From the NCBI GenBank assembly GCA_001692895.1, contig KV748280.1:186001-250000 (forward strand): 64,000 nt of DNA, given 5' to 3'. The DNA is from Cenococcum geophilum 1.58. Taxonomy: Eukaryota; Ascomycota; Dothideomycetes; Gloniales; Gloniaceae. How positions within the stretch are numbered: position 1 is the first letter of the stretch; each line of letters starts with the position of its first letter. The notes beneath the pieces were generated by a model. The model made no database searches, was not told where the DNA came from, and worked only from the letters and a program-made list of their open reading frames with translations. Shown here one piece after another: positions 40,301-50,519 of this stretch. The position numbers and the translations under genes were made by a program.

Positions 40301-42720
40301 CCTGACTAAGAATAAGGTCCTTCTAGAAGATAATGAAGAAGTATTTAAACCGTTAATTTAAGAGGAAGACGATGACATTGATGAGCCAGTTCGAACCTTT
40401 GATGAGTTAGCAGATCTTAAGCTTGTAAGAGCTCTTAAAGATGTATACTATACGCTACCTCTAATAGAAGAAGATAAAGAATCTCTATGTTCCTTTTATA
40501 TTGAGTATCCTATAAAGTTAGATATATAAGGTACTGATTAAGACGTCGCCTATTAAGTAGGAGACGGGTTTTATACTTAGGGGGTGTTTAACGACTTAGT
40601 TAAAGACTTATTTAAGGAAGCCTGTGATAATAGGTTTAAAGACTTTGTTACTAAAAGGATTACGTTAGCCTATTACGGCGCCTTTTTAGTAGGAAGGAAG
40701 TTTAACCTTAATAGTTGACTTAACGATAGTAAGCTGAAATTAGGTAGAATACGTAATGTTAGATTATATAGGAAGAACTTAACTCCGCTACCTTAGTCGA
40801 TCCGCGACCTTAATACGCATCCTCTTCAAGATCAGTTCTAAGAAGCTTAATGAGCTTACCTGTAATTTTATTATTAAATAAGGTTGTTTTAAGAAACAGA
40901 TAAGAAGTACGCAAAGGGTTAGTAGGTCCTTAGCTTAATGTAGGTATTTGTTTACAAGACGGATAAGTACGGATTTCTCCAGAAATATAAGGCACGCTTA
41001 GTAGTTTGCGGAAATTAATAGGCCCTAGGAGACCTACCTATGAGAGCTACTATATTAGCTAGTACAACCTTCCGAACCCTTATAGCGATTACCGTAAAAT
41101 TTAACCTAGAGACGATATAGATAGATATAGTTAATGTGTTTGTCTATTGCGATCTTAATAAGGTTATCTATATAAAGCTACTACTAGGGTTTAATAAAGG
41201 AAAGACAGATAAAGTACTGCGCTTAAGAAAAGCCCTTTATAGATTATAACGATTACTACTATTATAGCAGAAGAATTTCACAAGCTCGCTAATAGAATTA
41301 GGTTTTAAAGAGGTACCCTAAAAGCCGTGCGTTATGCTAAAAGGTAAAATAGTTATCTTCTTTTATGTTAATAATATTGTCTTCTGCTACTAAAAGATAG
41401 ATAAGAAGAAAGCTTAAGAAGCAATTAAGGAGCTGAGTAAGGAATACTAGATAAGTACCCTTAGCAAACTAAAATAGTTCCTAGGAATCTATATGCTACG
41501 CAATTATAGCTAGAGGCTCCTATAGCTATCCTAGGAAGCCTATATTAAGAAGATAGCTAATTAGTATAAGATAGATCTTAAAGGGTGTCTTCTAGATACT
41601 TCTATGGCAGAATTAGAACTTCTCCCTACTAATTACCAATTAATCCGTCTAACGCGTCCGTCCCCTAATACAGACCTATTAGTCCGTCCTATATCCCTAC
41701 TAGCCTCTATAATACTATATTAGAGAAAATTAGGTTTAGTACTCTATATAGCTACTATAACGCGTCCAGATATTGCCTTCGCAGTATTACGGCTAGTAAG
41801 GTTTAATTAAAACTTAAGCTAAGAGCATTATTAAGCGGTATATAGAGTTATCCAGTATCTATATAGCACGAGAAGCAGAGAAATCCACTATAGAGGAGAT
41901 AAGGAAGGAATAAACGGTAGAGGGAGAGATAAAGGAATACGCGATAAAGGACAAGATAATAGAAGAGACGGTAGAAGCAAAGCGTAATTATTTATCTGTG
42001 CTAGCGATGCATTATTTACGGACAACTTTGTTAATAGAAAGAGCTTATAAGGATATATTATAAAGCTATTTAGGGGGCTAATCGCCTAGAGAGCAAATAA
42101 GCAGGGTATAGTTATAACGTTAAGCACAGAAGCCGAGTTGCTAGCCCTATTGTAGATAGCAAAGGAAGCTATCTTTATTAGTAGGCTGTTTAAAGTAATA
42201 ACACTACGCCTAAATAAGCCCTTAATTATTAAATGCGATAATACCTAGACGCTCTAACTAATTATAAAAGATACGGTAAAGCTAATTACAAAGCTTTAAT
42301 ACGTTAACATCTATTAATACTGGCTACGTTAGGAATACGTAATAAGACAAGTACGATTTTAATAGACAGCGATGAAGGAGATGATTGCTAATAGACTTAC
42401 AAAGGCCCTACCTAAGTAGAGGTTTTAAAGCTTCGTTAATATAATTAGAATAGTAGATATTAAGGAGCGGCTAAACAAGGAGAAGCAATTAGAGGACCTA
42501 AGGGATAGTATTAGAGCAAGACGGAAGGATTTAGATAAGATTACAGTTTAATTAACGCATTAACGAGTATAAAAAGGGTCGCTAAGGCGCTAGCCGTAAG
42601 CGAGCTAATAGCGATTTTCTATACCGGGCATGGAAAATCCTAATTAGTTGGCAGAAGTTGGCAGAATTTAGTAGGAAGATGGTTAGCTTTAACCTTAAAG
42701 AGCTTGAAGCTAAGGGGGTG

Positions 42721-42893
42721 TGTTAAATAATCTGTATTCTCTAGAGGCGTAGACCGTACACAAGTCACGTGCATTGTAAACCTCTTTATCTTAGCCTAAG
42801 GGCCCTAGGTCTAAGGTCAATCAACCTAAAGATAAGATTATTAATTAATTAACCTATTTTATTAATAAATAGCTTAATATGAGTTTCGTAACA
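42721..42893 (+). repeat. 3' LTR of Copia
   Basis: 173 bp partner of 37,205-37,377, directly after a purine tract. Beyond it the X-type sequence resumes (CCAGAACGGCAGCTAG). Confidence 0.92.
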
Positions 42894-42904
42894 GTACCAG
42901 AACG

Positions 42905-43805
42905 GCAGCTAGTAGAGGACCGTTGCTAGAACTAGACGACCGTCGCTAGCTAAACAACTATCGCTAGAACTAGATAACTGTTGCCAAAGCTAGACGATCG
43001 TCGCTAGAACTAGACGACCGTCGCTAGCTAGACAACCGTTACTAGAACTAGACGACCGTCGCTAGCTAGACAACCGTTACTAGAACTAGACGACTGTCGC
43101 TAGAACTAGATAACCGTCGCTAGCTAGACGACCATTACTAGAACTAGATAACCGTTGCCAGAACTAGACAACTATTGCTAGCTAGACGACTGTTACTAGA
43201 ACTAGATAACTGTTACTAAAGCTAGATAACCGTACTAGAACTAGACGACTGTTACTAAAACTAGATAACCGTCGCTAGAACTAGACGACTATTACTAAAA
43301 CTAGACAACCGTTACTAGAACTAGATAACCGTTGCTAAAGCTAGATAACCGTCGCTAGAACTAGACAACTATTGCTAGAGCTAGACGACCGTCGCTAGAA
43401 CTAGATAACCGTCGCTAGCCAGACGACCGTTACTAGAACTAGACGACCGTTATTAAAGCTAGACAATCGTCGCTAAAACTAGACAACCGTCGCTAGCTAG
43501 ACGACCGTTACTAGAACCAGATAACCGTTGCTAGAGCTAAACAATTATTGCTAGAACTAAACGACTATCGCTAGCTAGACGACCGTTACTAGAACTAGAT
43601 AACCGTCGCCAGAACTAGACAACTGTCGCTAAAACTAAATAACCGTCGCTAGCTAGATAACCGTTACTAGAACTAGATAACCGTTGCTAGAACTAGATAA
43701 CCGTTACTAAAACTAGATAACTGTTGCTAGAGCTAGACGACCGTCGCTAGAACTAGATAACCGTTGCTAGAACTAGATAACCGTCGCTAAAGCTAGACGA
43801 TAATA
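42905..43805. repeat. About 20-bp minisatellite (CTAGAACTAGATAACCGTTG type)
   Basis: Roughly 40 imperfect units. The differences are mostly C/T and G/A, with a CTAGCTAGACGACCGTTA variant interspersed at intervals. The same unit appears in only 3-6 copies in each arm of palindrome X. Confidence 0.9.
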
Positions 43806-43859
43806 ACTAGCTAGCCAATACTATAAACGATTTAATTAATTAATTAAATTAAGGTAGCA

Positions 43860-44215
43860 TAGACAGGTAGGTATAAATAGGTAGATACTAATAGGTAGGT
43901 AGATATAGATAGGTAGGTAGATATAGATAGGTAAGTAGATACAGATAGGCAAGTAGATATAAATAGGTAGGTAGATACTAATAGGTAGGTAAATATAAAT
44001 AGGTAGATAGATGCAGATAAGTAAATATAAATAGGTAGGTAGATATAGATAGGTAAGTAGATATAGATAGGTAGGTAAATACTAACGGGTAGGTAAATAT
44101 AGATAGGTAGGTAGATATAGATAGGTAGGTAAATATAAATAGGTAGATATAAATAGGTAGGCGATACAAATAGGTAGGCGATGTAGGTAGGTAGGTAAGT
44201 TAATAGATAGATAGG
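43860..44215. repeat. 18-bp minisatellite (ATAGGTAGGTAGATATAG)
   Basis: About 20 imperfect units following a short AT-rich module. The Tyr/Leu/Ser/Thr-rich open frame on the minus strand (43,978-44,169) is a by-product of the repeat. Confidence 0.9.
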
Positions 44216-46780
44216 TAGAAGAGAACTATCGCTGTATTATATTAAATTATCTAAAATAATAATATTTATTTTACTAGCCTTATAAATAGCTTTAAAATAG
44301 CTTTTATTTATTTAAAATATATTATTAGTATAAAAGAGGTAAATATAATTATGGTTACTAAATGTGTAGATTGCTAGTAGGTTGCGCGTAGGTTGTGCGC
44401 AGGTTGCGCGTAGGCTACGCGTAGGCTGCGTGTTAAAAAAACACGACATAGGCTAGTTAGTCGAGTTGCCAAATGCCCTTAACTGCGCGCTAATTGCGTC
44501 AACCACTAACCATTAAGGCCATTTAAAGGGTATTATATTTTGCCGATAAATATACTAAATCTCTTATCTAGTTTCTGTTCTTATTATAAGGTAATTCTTA
44601 CTCTAAATTCCTTTATAGTTTCTTTCTTTTTATATCTTACGAGTGGATTTTTAAAGTCTTCTTGCTTCTTAATCTTAGTATTAAACTCTTAATCTTTAGT
44701 CTAAATATCTTATTTAACTAGTAAGTCCTTTAGGTCTATGTATCTGTCTCCTAATTTAACTACTGTTTATATTACAGATTCTCTAATCTATAGTAAAGCC
44801 GCTTACTTCTTACTTATAGGTATTCTTATTTATACTCTAAACTCTTAACCCCTTAGATTCTTTAATCCTAAGCTTGCCTCTTTCTTAAGCTACGCTTTAG
44901 CCTTAGTTTAACTAGGCTTTACTAGTATTTTTATCTCATCTTAAGAGTCTTAAATCTTACTTATCTTATCTTAAGAATCTTATACTATTAGGAACACTTA
45001 TCCTGAGCTTATTTATATATTCTTAAACTAAGCCGCTGCTCTACTTTATTAGTTATCGTCTATTATAGGTCCTTAAGCATGCCTTATCTCTTCTTAAGAA
45101 TTTTAGTCGTTTTTTATCTCGTCTTAAAAATCTTAAGCCTTTGGCCTTTTACCTTTATCGAGTAGTAAGCTAGCACTAGCAGTTATCTACTTACTTAATT
45201 GTCTTTAGATATTGCTCCTTTTATCTTATAAAGCGATAGATGCCGTATTTAACGGTGTTATAATACCTATTACTAAACCTTGCTCTATAGCGGTTTCAGT
45301 CTCTGCTTCTATTATATTATTAAGGTTTAGATACCCCTAGTTAGTTCCTTTACTATCCTTATCGCTGTTAATTAATAAGTACTCTAACTCTATTATTATT
45401 GTTATTAATTATTATCCGCACGTTACTATAATATCTTAATTTAGCTTATAGAGTCGATCTTATTCTTTATCTAACTCTTTAGTTCCTTTAAGTCCTCTTA
45501 ACTTTAGCTCTTATGGCTAATAGCTTATACCGTACTTAGCGTCTTTATAAATTTGGTATACGTTATTATAATAAAACGCAAAACTTCTAATTAAACACTC
45601 TTTTGTTCCTTATAGTGCACTATTATCCCTCTATATATATATGTCACATACTATTAGTCTAGTTCCCTTTATTACGTAATAACTCTAACTACTTCTATAG
45701 TCTTTAGCGAAATAACCCTATTTTCTATAATTTATATAAGCTCCGTTTTTAAACTATTACTTTTGCTATAGAGTCTGCTTAAACGTCTTCTGCTACTAAG
45801 ATCCTTAGTTTAGCCTATGCTCCTTAGTCCTATAATTACTTAATCCTTAACTTCTAGGTTTCTATAGTTATTTTCCCTATCTCTTATAGGTTTCTTTAGT
45901 ACCGCTTAGGTCTATTAGCTCTGCGCTATACTATAGTTTCTAATTTAGCTTTAGTTATTATATACTCTACGTTTTATATAACTATGGAACTTTATCCTAG
46001 CCTTTCTTAGCCTATTCCCTTTGGAAGATCCTATTGTCGATCTTAATTACTTAATCTATTAATTCCCTTAGGGTATCCGCATCTTCTATTAGAATAATTA
46101 CGTCCTAGACTTTAGCCTTAAGTCTCTATTTATACTGTGCTATAAGTGCCTTATTGTTCTATTTAACCTATATAGCAAGTATTTAAAACTATATTATATA
46201 CTTAATTGCTAAAGTTTACTATATTAGGTCCTAAAGCTTTTTTTTTACTATAGTTATTATTTCTAAGTCCCTAAATATCTATATTAATTATTCCGCGAAT
46301 CCTACCCAGCTAGAAAATATAAATTATACCTCTTAATTAGTAGTAGTTATTCCGTTAGTCTGTATTTCCGTTAAGTAGGGTTTAAACTATTTAAGTGCCT
46401 ATCCCGTTAGGAATAGTCCTACATAGGCTATCTAATCTATTATTATAGCTAACTTAGCCCCTTCTTATATGACTTTAAAATGTATTTACGTTAGGAATCC
46501 TTTAAGCTTTAATCTCTCCCCTAAGAATTATTTAATTAAAGGTAACTTAACCTTTACTACTCTGATCCTATTAAGTCTTTCTTTAAGTATTTAGTTGTTT
46601 TTATTTAACCTATTAATGATTTCCTATAACTACCCAACCATAACTGGTTGTGAGTTAGTATCTTGTATACTTATATCTCCACTTAACCTTAAAGTGGTTA
46701 CTGCCGTTAACGGCGTTGTAGTAGCTGCTTTTAGTAGCATATTATTTAACTTCTTAAAACCATAACTGTAATAGTAATTA

Positions 46781-47200
46781 TATAATAGAGCCTTATAGTA
46801 AGAACTACGGTGGACTTGTTAATGGGCTAGGTATATAGGTATTGCTAGAAGTCAACAACGTAATAATAACTAGTAGAGTGGTTGCCTAACAGATTAACTC
46901 TAATTATATTCTAAGAATTACTATAAGGAAGGAACTATCTAGGTAAGGACTAAGGGTCCTTAAATATATAACCGTACTCCTATAAAATCCTCCTTATACG
47001 TAATATACGTGTTATACGTATTATACGTATCGTACACCGCGTATACTGCGTATACTGCGTATAATATTATATAACTCGCTTACCACTCTTTATTATATAG
47101 TTCTACGGGTTCTATCCTGGACCGTGCCTATATTAACTAACTAGCTTCTTCCGACTCTTCTCCAAGTAGTTATAATATTGTACTTAAAGCGTTTGTAATA
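46781..47200 (-). repeat. 5' LTR of Gypsy D
   Basis: A 420-bp partner of 30,620-31,039, followed by AAATA (47,201-47,205), then Gypsy C gag sequence resumes. Confidence 0.9.
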
Positions 47201-47864
47201 AAATAGTCTTAATTAATGCGGAGTTTTCCTCGCACTTAGATTCTCTAGTTCTTAAAGGTTAGGTCTATACCGTCTAATAATAGTAAGGGGTTAAGGAGCT
47301 TAACGGACTTTAATTACTTTGTTATTATATCCGTATTCTTGGGTATATTATATTTAGTTAAGCAAATAGGTTAACTAAGGCTTTGTAAAGGGGAGGCTAA
47401 ACTATTTTATAAGGTAGTAAGGCTTTCCAGAATCTCCTTTAGAGTCTCTTATATGCTCTAGGCTTAAAGACAATTAACCTTCTAATTGGCTGTAAGGGTA
47501 TAAATCTACTCGCGTATATCTATAACGTTGTTATTGTCTTTAATTTCTAATCCTAGCTAGATCTCGTGTTCCTCTTAAGTAGAGGTAGGTCTTTTAAATA
47601 AGCTTGCTTCAGGTGCTATTATTAGCTTCTTAAGGATTATTGGAATTATATAGTTTGGTTTTAATTCTGGGGTTCTTTTAGGGATATAGATTAAGTACAG
47701 TCTGGCCTATAAAAGTGGGATATTATTAGGGCCTTCCTAGGCATAGTAGTATAAGTTTTTTTGGTGTCTAAGTATAACGTATTAACGCGTCGTTATAAAT
47801 GGAGGTCTTTTTTTTAGGGTAGGATATTATTAAGGCCTCCCCAGGCAATATAGGGGGAGCTTAG

Positions 47865-48107
47865 TATAATATAACGGGCTTGTATAATCGCTTCTAAGCC
47901 AAAGCTTATAAATTACTACTATATAAGAATACTAAGCTAAGGAGAAAAAGAAGACTAGTAAGATATAAAGGGGTTGTTAAGGCGCTAGTAGTAAGTGAGC
48001 TAATAGCAACTTGGCAGAATATGGTAGAATTTGGCAGATTACCTAGAAAACGGCAAATTGCCTAGGAAACGGCAAAGTAGTAGGTGACGTGCTCTAGTAC
48101 TGTCACA
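47865..48107 (-). repeat. 5' LTR of Gypsy C
   Basis: A 243-bp partner of the 25,535-25,782 LTR, followed by ATTAG (48,108-48,112), the duplicate of 25,530-25,534. It is less RIPped than the 3' LTR. Confidence 0.9.
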
Positions 48108-48194
48108 ATTAGGTTCCTGGCAGAATACCCCCTAAGTAATACCCCTTTTAACACCCTCCCTTAAAGCAACACCCTATATATACCTCTTAAGCAA

Positions 48195-48500
48195 TACTAC
48201 TAAGGCTCTATATAAGGCTCTATATAAAGCCCTATATAAAGCTCTGCATAAAGCCCTATATAAAGCTCTATATAAAGCTTTATACAAAACTCTATACAAA
48301 ACTCTATATAAAGCTCTATATAAAGTTCTATATAAAGCTTTATATATAAAGGCTCTGCACAAAGCTCTATATAAAGCTCTATATAAAGCTCTGCGTAAAA
48401 CTCTATACGAAGCTTTATATAAAGCTCTATGTATATATAAAAGCTCTGCATAAGGCTCTGCGCAAAGCTCTGCGTATAGAGGCTCTATATAAAGCTCCAT
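48195..48500. repeat. 12/15-bp tandem array (AAAGCTCTATAT type), right arm of X
   Basis: Units of 12 and 15 bp built on AAAGCTCTRYRY. Because units are multiples of three and lack stops in several frames, two long overlapping frames (Lys-Ala-Leu-Tyr type and Glu-Leu-Tyr-Ile type) stay open on the minus strand. These are not convincing genes. Confidence 0.9.
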
Positions 48501-49429
48501 ATAACATATATTACTATTAGGTCCCTATTATATTCCTAATAGGCTCTATATATACCTTTATATACCCCTTATATACCTTTATATATCCCTTATATACTTA
48601 AATACCACTTTATTTTTTACCCTTTCTTTTTTATATGCTCCCTACTTAGGGAGCCACTAGAATAGCAGCCACTAAATAATCGTAGCTAAAACTAGACGAC
48701 TATTGCTAGAACTAGATAACCATTTAAAAGCTAGATAACTATTACCAGAACTAAATAACCTTTACTAGAACTAGATAATAACCTTTTAAATAACTAGCCA
48801 GTAAATACTATAAACGATTTAATTAATTAATTAATTAAATTTAATATTGGCCTATTACTAAATTAAATTAAGGCCTTCTAGGGAAGCACCTTAAATAATT
48901 ACCGTTTAAATATATAGCTAGTAAACGGCTATAGAGAATAGTCTAAATTAATTAGAGCCTTTAATTGGGCCGACCCCTCCCCTAAATTAAATTAGATACT
49001 AATATAGGTAGGTAGATAGGTAGGTAAAAGAGAACTATTACTAGAACTAGATAACTATTAGATAACCATTACCAGAACTAGATAACTATTACTAGAACTA
49101 AACGGCCGTTGCCAAAGCTAGATAATAATTATTTAAATAACTAGCTAGCAAACACTACGATTAATTTAATTAATTGATTAAATCGAACTGGAGCCTTAAT
49201 ATTAGCCTATTACTAAATTAAATTAAATTAAGGCCTCCTAGGGAGGCACCCTAAATAACTACTGTTTAAATATATAGCTAGCGAACGCCTATAGAGAACA
49301 ATTTAAATTAATATAATTAATTGCAATTAAATTAAGCAGAGCCTTTAATTAGGCCAACCTCTCCCCTAAATTATAGATATAGATAGGTAGGTATAGATAG
49401 GTAGGCATAAATAGGTAGGGCGGTAAGAT

Positions 49430-49690
49430 AGGTAGGATAGGTAGGATAGGTAGGATAGGTAGGATAGGTAGGATAGGTAGGATAGGTAGGATAGGTAGGA
49501 TAGGTAGGATAGGTAGGATAGGTAGGATAGGTAGGATAGGTAGGATAGGTAGGATAGGTAGGATAGGTAGGATAGGTAGATAGGTAGGATAGGTAGGATA
49601 GGTAGGATAGGTAGGATAGGTAGGATAGGTAGGATAGGTAGGATAGGTAGGATAGGTAGAATAGGTAGGATAGGTAGGATAGGTAGGCAG
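49430..49690. repeat. 9-bp tandem array (GGTAGGATA)n
   Basis: About 28 nearly identical copies of GGTAGGATA. The left-arm counterpart at 23,040-23,115 has only a handful of degenerate CCTATCCTA units, so the array either expanded here or shrank there. The open frame of Tyr/Leu/Ser and Tyr/Pro/Thr repeats on the minus strand is a by-product of the 9-bp unit, not a gene. Confidence 0.95.
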
Positions 49691-49780
49691 TCACTAGACC
49701 TAATTAGGAAATTAGTATACGGCTAGTAGATTATTAGGAACACCGCTAATTAACGGTTTAGAGCCTCTGCGAGAGCCTTA

Positions 49781-50519
49781 CCCCTTATCTTCTTAATTAA
49801 TGCTTAACGCCTAAGTAGATATAGATATAGACACGGATACGGACATAGGGGTAGGTAGGAAGGATCGATTTAAATTATTTAGATAGCTTAAAGTATCCTA
49901 TATATAGAATAGGGCCTAAAATTAAACTAATTTTTATATTTTAACTGCTATAAATACTAGGGTATTAATACACCTTATTTTAAAATCTAGAATTTTTATT
50001 TTAATTATTGTCCTAATTGTCCTAATTGTTCTAATTTTCCTAATTTTCCTAATGGTCCTAATGGTCCTAATGGTCCTAGAGGTCCTAGAGGTCCTAAAGG
50101 TCCTAAAGGTCCTAGAGGTCCGTATAGTCCGGGCGACCTCCTAATAGGTTCCTAATAGAAAGCCGAGTGTAAGTGTTTTCTAAAGCTCCTAATAGCCCTA
50201 ACAGGAGCTATTAGGAACCTATTAGTACTATTAGGAGGTATAAACATTTTCCTAATATAGCGGGGTAGTAAGACATAGGGTTCTAGTCTTAAAGATAGTA
50301 GTAAGATGGTAGTAAGGAAATCCGATTTAGTTTAATATACCCCTAGCTATATAGAGCCTTCTAGGCTGCTATAGAGTATCAAAAAGTTATAATAGCAATT
50401 TAGCGTTAAGTATAAGAGCCTAATTATAAACTTTGATAATTTATTATTAAGCCGTTGTTGAAATATTAAAGAACGATTTTTAGATTTTTTTGGTAGGGTA
50501 GCGACTTGCTTATACTGGC
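49781..50519. other. Gene-free stretch with a 9-bp GGTCCTAAT/GGTCCTAGA array
   Basis: About ten 9-bp units (GGTCCTAAT, GGTCCTAGA, GGTCCTAAA) lie at about 50,040-50,125. They are followed by CCTAATAG/CTATTAGGA inverted motifs (50,130-50,250) like those next to the loop of X. The stretch may be outer X sequence, but the left arm is cut before this point, so this cannot be tested inside the window. No frame is recognised. Confidence 0.6.

Larger units (their letters stand above)
37205..42893 (+). mobile_element. Ty1/Copia LTR retrotransposon, full length, RIP-degraded
   Basis: Two 173-bp LTRs (37,205-37,377 and 42,721-42,893), with a purine tract (AAGGGGGTG) before the 3' one. Flanking five-base sequences are GCATC and GTACC, which differ only by C/T transitions and fit a decayed GCACC duplication. 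The order is gag (about 37,650-38,800, with a cysteine-rich stretch near 38,570-38,640), protease, integrase (about 39,400-40,260), RT (about 40,790-41,400) and RNase H (about 41,760-42,430). Integrase before RT defines Copia. It is broken by dozens of stops. The first 0.7 kb is clearly less RIPped than the rest. Confidence 0.9.
36490..44215 (-). repeat. Third X-type minisatellite train, split by Copia
   Basis: It has the same order and orientation as the right arm of X. It runs AAAGCTCTRYRY array (36,500-37,085), a spacer matching 48,500-48,655 (37,090-37,204), then after Copia a CTAGAACTAGAYRACCGTYG array (42,905-43,805), a short AT-rich module (43,805-43,860) and a GGTAGGTAGATATAGATA array (43,860-44,215). 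It lies inside Gypsy D. The arrays are far longer than in X, and most of the AT-rich module is missing. Confidence 0.7.
30620..47200 (-). mobile_element. Gypsy D: Ty3/Gypsy element nested in Gypsy C, itself split by X-type and Copia sequence
   Basis: The LTRs are 30,620-31,039 (3') and 46,781-47,200 (5'), both 420 bp, flanked by a perfect duplication AAATA (30,615-30,619 and 47,201-47,205). Minus-strand order is gag (about 46,750 to 44,520), an interruption (about 36,420-44,380), more gag (about 36,000-35,200), protease (about 35,100-34,700), RT (about 34,500-33,700), RNase H, and integrase (down to about 31,300). RIP-degraded with dozens of stops. A related gag+LTR fragment lies at 50,520-52,242. 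Confidence 0.88.
25535..48107 (-). mobile_element. Gypsy C: full-length Ty3/Gypsy element split by Gypsy D
   Basis: The LTRs are 25,535-25,782 (3') and 47,865-48,107 (5'), with a perfect 5-bp duplication ATTAG at 25,530-25,534 and 48,108-48,112. A polypurine tract (minus strand, G7) borders the 3' LTR at 25,783-25,795. Between them on the minus strand are gag (47,206-47,864 continuing at about 29,900-30,619), protease (about 29,000-29,800), RT (about 27,900-28,700), RNase H and integrase (about 25,900-27,500). Gypsy D (30,620-47,200) is inserted in gag. C is RIP-degraded with dozens of stops. It is itself inserted in the right arm of palindrome X. Confidence 0.9.
48113..49780 (-). repeat. Element X, right arm (outer part)
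   Basis: This is the mirror image of 22,964-24,230. On the + strand it shows the AAAGCTCTATAT array (48,195-48,500), a spacer, two AT-rich modules each preceded by AGCTAGACGACTATTGCTAGA-type repeats (about 48,650-49,010 and 49,010-49,375), a 9-bp GGTAGGATA array (about 49,430-49,690), and the stretch ending in GTTTAGAGCCTCTG at about 49,770. Here the left arm is cut by Gypsy B, so homology can no longer be followed within the window. The module duplication is present in both arms and so predates the palindrome. Confidence 0.8.

Noticed and set aside
48174-48500. Two long frames on - with repeat composition
   Set aside because: Same tandem array as at 36,500-37,085, in the right arm of X. Two different frames are open at once.
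49371-49694. Frame of Tyr-Leu-Ser and Tyr-Pro-Thr repeats on -
   Set aside because: A translation of the 9-bp GGTAGGATA array, not a structural protein gene.
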